Shown in pieces: positions 61,666 through 64,000 of a stretch of 64,000 nt of DNA; the stretch's first letter is position 1; every line of letters begins with the position of its first letter. Below the pieces are notes generated by a model, which was not told the DNA's origin, ran no database searches, and saw only the letters and a list, made by a program, of their open reading frames with translations. This DNA comes from Acidobacteriaceae bacterium (GTDB lineage: Bacteria > Acidobacteriota > Terriglobia > Terriglobales > Acidobacteriaceae): positions 62,001 through 126,000 of the forward strand of contig JASHRF010000060.1 of assembly GCA_030037545.1 (NCBI GenBank), in the 5' to 3' direction. The translations under genes were made by a program, and so were the position numbers.

Positions 61666-63312
61666 ATGTCATGGAGCCCTGCCCGGGCGCTGAGCCGGCC
61701 GGAACCAACCGTTCCCGCAGTGCATGAACTTGTGTGCATGGTGGCACGGCAGAGAAGACTGGCGCTGGTTGTGTTTGCGAGCATCTTTGTGTTGGCCATC
61801 GTGTTCGGGCTGCTGCTTTCCGATCGCTACGAGGCGCGCATGGAAATTCTGGTGGAGCAGGCACAGTTGCGCCGTGCCGATCCGGTGCTTACCGGGCAGG
61901 CCGATGCGCAGCCCATCGTGAATCAGCAGAGCACCACCAGCGACGAGATTCTCAACTCGGAGATCGCACTGCTGCGGAGCCAGGATGTACTGCTCCAGGT
62001 GGTCCGGAGGGCCGGCCTGGACCGCAGCCCGGGCCTGTGGTTCGGAACCGTTAGCGCCATGTGGAGGGTTGCGCAACCACTGCACATGACGGGCATGCTG
62101 AGCAGAATCGCAATCGTGCTGCCCATGCTGCGCCAACCGACCCAGGAGGAACTGACCCAGAAAGCGGTGCGGAGGCTGGCCGGAAAACTGCAGATCGAGG
62201 TGGTCAAGCTGAGCGACGTGATTTCGATCGCATACCGCTCCCGCGACCCGCGACAAGCGGCCAACGTGCTGCATGTTCTGGGCGATGTCTATTTGAACGA
62301 GCACGCGCTGGCGCACCGGCCGGCCGGCGAGGTGCAGTTTTTCGAAAAGCAAACTGCGCAGGCGCATACAGCACTGGCCCAAGCCGAGCAGAAGCTGGTG
62401 AGCTTTACCCAGGCCGGCGGAGTTGCCGATGGGGCAACACAGCTGCAGGATGCTTTGAGGCGGCTCAGCGACGGCAAGGCGGCGCAGGATCAGGCGCAGG
62501 CTCAGATTGCGGGAACCATCCACAGCATCAGCGCGCTGGAAAGGCAGGAGAACAGCATTCCACCGCGCGAAACCACGGTGCTGAAGAGTTCCGATAGCGC
62601 GGTGCTGGTGCAGCAGTTGAAGTCGTCATTGCTCAACCTGGAGATGAAGCGCACCCAGCTGCTGACGCAGTATCAACCCACCTATCCCCTGGTGACGGAA
62701 GTGAACCAGCAGATCGCAGAAGCCGAAGCCGCACTGGCGGACGCGGAGAAGTCCCAGTTGGAGGAAAAGACCACGGACCGCGATCCCGCATACGAGCAGG
62801 TGCGCGAGAGCCTGACCCAGGCGCGGGTGGACCTTGTTGGGCTGGAGGCGCGCGCCACTTCGCTGGCCAGCGAATACGCGGCGGACGAACAGCAGGTGCG
62901 CTGGCTGGAGCAACAGGGAATGCAGCAGCAGGACCTGCTCCGCCAGCAAAAGGCCGCCGAAGACAACTATCTTCTGCTGTTGCACAAGCAGCAGGAAGCG
63001 CAAATTTCGGACGCTCTCGACAAGCGGCGCATTTTCAACGTAAGCATCGTTCAAACGGCCTCAATTCCGGCACTGCCCATCCATCCAGGTTGGTGGTACG
63101 TGCTGTATGGTGGACTGCTTAGCATTCTGATTGCGTTTGCGGCCGCGGCTGGAGCGGACCGGCTGGATCCGACGCTGCGCACCACGGACGAAGTGGAGGG
63201 GGCGCTGCTGACGCCGGTGCTGGTGGTGCTGCCTTTGGCGCCGGCTGTGCCCAAGCTGATTGAAGACGGACTCAGCATTGTGCCGCGAGCGAACCGGCAA
63301 CAATGGAGCTGA
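61666..63312 (+). CDS. Wzz/GumC-type chain-length determinant protein
   Basis: A 548-aa inner-membrane polysaccharide co-polymerase. The first membrane helix (LALVVFASIFVLAIVFGLLLSD) precedes the Wzz domain (YEARMEILVEQAQ, DEILNSEIALLRSQDVLLQVV), a long periplasmic coiled coil (residues about 225-440) and the second helix (GWWYVLYGGLLSILIAFAAAA) after a PxxP-type segment ALPIHPGWW. Unlike Wzc, the cytosolic kinase domain is on the next gene. ATG 61666 has AGGAGG eight bases ahead. It controls polymer length and couples to the export channel. Confidence 0.92.
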   Translation: MSWSPARALSRPEPTVPAVHELVCMVARQRRLALVVFASIFVLAIVFGLLLSDRYEARMEILVEQAQLRRADPVLTGQADAQPIVNQQSTTSDEILNSEIALLRSQDVLLQVVRRAGLDRSPGLWFGTVSAMWRVAQPLHMTGMLSRIAIVLPMLRQPTQEELTQKAVRRLAGKLQIEVVKLSDVISIAYRSRDPRQAANVLHVLGDVYLNEHALAHRPAGEVQFFEKQTAQAHTALAQAEQKLVSFTQAGGVADGATQLQDALRRLSDGKAAQDQAQAQIAGTIHSISALERQENSIPPRETTVLKSSDSAVLVQQLKSSLLNLEMKRTQLLTQYQPTYPLVTEVNQQIAEAEAALADAEKSQLEEKTTDRDPAYEQVRESLTQARVDLVGLEARATSLASEYAADEQQVRWLEQQGMQQQDLLRQQKAAEDNYLLLLHKQQEAQISDALDKRRIFNVSIVQTASIPALPIHPGWWYVLYGGLLSILIAFAAAAGADRLDPTLRTTDEVEGALLTPVLVVLPLAPAVPKLIEDGLSIVPRANRQQWS

Positions 63313-63359
63313 GGTTTATCTGCGCATGCCAGCATTTGTCTGAAGGAGAAAGCAAATAT

Positions 63360-64000
63360 ATGCCCACCCGCTCGACATTACGCAGGGTTCTCGATCAATC
63401 GATAGCCGAGGCTGGCGGGAGAGAGCGCCTGCATTCTGAGCCGGCAACGCCGCGTGTGGGGATGCCGGTTCCGTTGAGCGGTTTCACTCCTGAGCCGCCA
63501 ACGCTCGAAGAGCTGCAGATTGTGCAGAGGGTTTTCTTTCTAGCCGGAGATGCGATTCCGCGCGCGGTGGTGTTTTGCGGAGTGGAAGAGGGCGATGGGG
63601 CAGATGCGGTGTGCGCGCGAACGGCGGAAATACTTTCGTCGCTGGTCAGCGAGACCGTGTGCCTGATGGATGCCAATCTGCGGGCTCCGACACTGCACCT
63701 TCGTTACGGAATCGACGAGGCATTCCGGTTCCGGAACACGGCGAAAGGGTGCGAAGGCGACCCTGTCGGCCCCATGCGCGGGCCGAGCCTGTGGGTTTTA
63801 CCGTCAGGCGCGCTAAAGGATGCGCGGCCGGGCTTCTCGCCGGAGCTGGTGCGCGCCCGCCTGGCCGTGTTGCGCGAAAACTTTGGATTTCTGTTAATGA
63901 TCGCGCCGCCTTTGAGCACGGCGGCGGAAGGTTTCCTCCTGGGCCAGATGGTCGACGGTGTGGTGCTGACGGTGATGGCTCACTCCACCCAGAGGGCGAT
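63360..64000 (+). CDS. CpsD/CapB-like tyrosine-kinase homologue (partial)
   Basis: At least 213 aa, cut by the window edge; ATG 63360 follows GAAGGAGAAAG. The fold is that of BY-kinase/ParA ATPases: PTLEELQIVQRVFFLAG, AVVFCGVEEGDG, the Walker A' motif VCLMDANLRAPTLHLRYG and LWVLPSGALKDARPG. The Walker A loop, however, reads GVEEGDGADAV instead of G-x4-GKS/T, so the P-loop Lys and Ser/Thr are missing. The gene may encode an inactive kinase-like partner of the Wzz protein. The C-terminal Tyr cluster, if any, lies outside. Confidence 0.75.
   Translation, partial: MPTRSTLRRVLDQSIAEAGGRERLHSEPATPRVGMPVPLSGFTPEPPTLEELQIVQRVFFLAGDAIPRAVVFCGVEEGDGADAVCARTAEILSSLVSETVCLMDANLRAPTLHLRYGIDEAFRFRNTAKGCEGDPVGPMRGPSLWVLPSGALKDARPGFSPELVRARLAVLRENFGFLLMIAPPLSTAAEGFLLGQMVDGVVLTVMAHSTQRA

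Overview
The window looks like a chromosomal segment of an Acidobacteriota species (Terriglobia/Acidobacteriia type). Supporting signs are GC-rich coding DNA, many weak or alternative starts, a futalosine-pathway MqnA, an Acidobacteria-style omega-like small protein beside rho, Ig-like-tailed S53 sedolisin, DUF4382/DUF5666 and beta-propeller lipoproteins, and UpxY/NusG plus Wza/Wzc-type exopolysaccharide genes. This placement is inference from protein families; no 16S or tRNA gene was seen.

Layout. (1) 1-11.5 kb: a plus-strand surface polysaccharide locus with a methyltransferase, five glycosyltransferases (two junctions use ATGA overlaps), a Wzy/O-antigen-ligase-like membrane protein, a WecA/MraY-like initiating transferase, a VanZ-like protein and a GDP-mannose 3,5-epimerase-like enzyme. 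A frameshifted glycosyltransferase remnant lies inside it. (2) 11.8-20.0 kb: a secreted beta-propeller-like protein, then a compact RiPP-type cluster: 59-aa Cys-containing precursor, S26/SipW-like peptidase, HPr-kinase-like kinase, PqqD-type RRE, radical SAM/SPASM enzyme, ABC exporter and a frameshifted NTP_transf_5 gene. (3) 20-42.2 kb: mostly housekeeping and secreted proteins (topA, dprA, mqnA, fused aroDE, M3 peptidase, S53 peptidase, lipoproteins, an ECF sigma factor). (4) 42.5-51 kb: an accessory, decaying region. It holds a borosin-like self-substrate N-methyltransferase fusion (borosin-binding-like helical domain, two 36-aa proline-rich repeats, methyltransferase), a TPR/ATP-grasp protein, an internally deleted IS630 element and several pseudogenes, including a sigma-54 activator fragment joined to a FadL fragment. 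(5) 51.2-59.8 kb: a probable 6S RNA, an omega-like gene, rho, a Tat-exported GH10 xylanase, an RNase HI, a sigma/anti-sigma/PDZ module and a LuxR-type regulator. (6) 59.9-64 kb: the start of an exopolysaccharide operon (UpxY/NusG, Wza, Wzz/Wzc chain-length protein, a CpsD-like ATPase cut by the window edge).

The two most interesting systems are the BBD-repeat-methyltransferase fusion at 43.8-45.2 kb and the radical SAM RiPP cluster at 13.9-20.0 kb. In the first, four residues known to matter in the fungal borosin enzyme OphMA are present at the same spacing. In the second, a lasso-cluster-like kinase and nucleotidyltransferase sit beside a radical SAM enzyme, with no lasso cyclase, and the precursor ends in Ser-Ser. 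Dispersed 120-150 bp palindromic elements with terminal inverted repeats punctuate the accessory parts.
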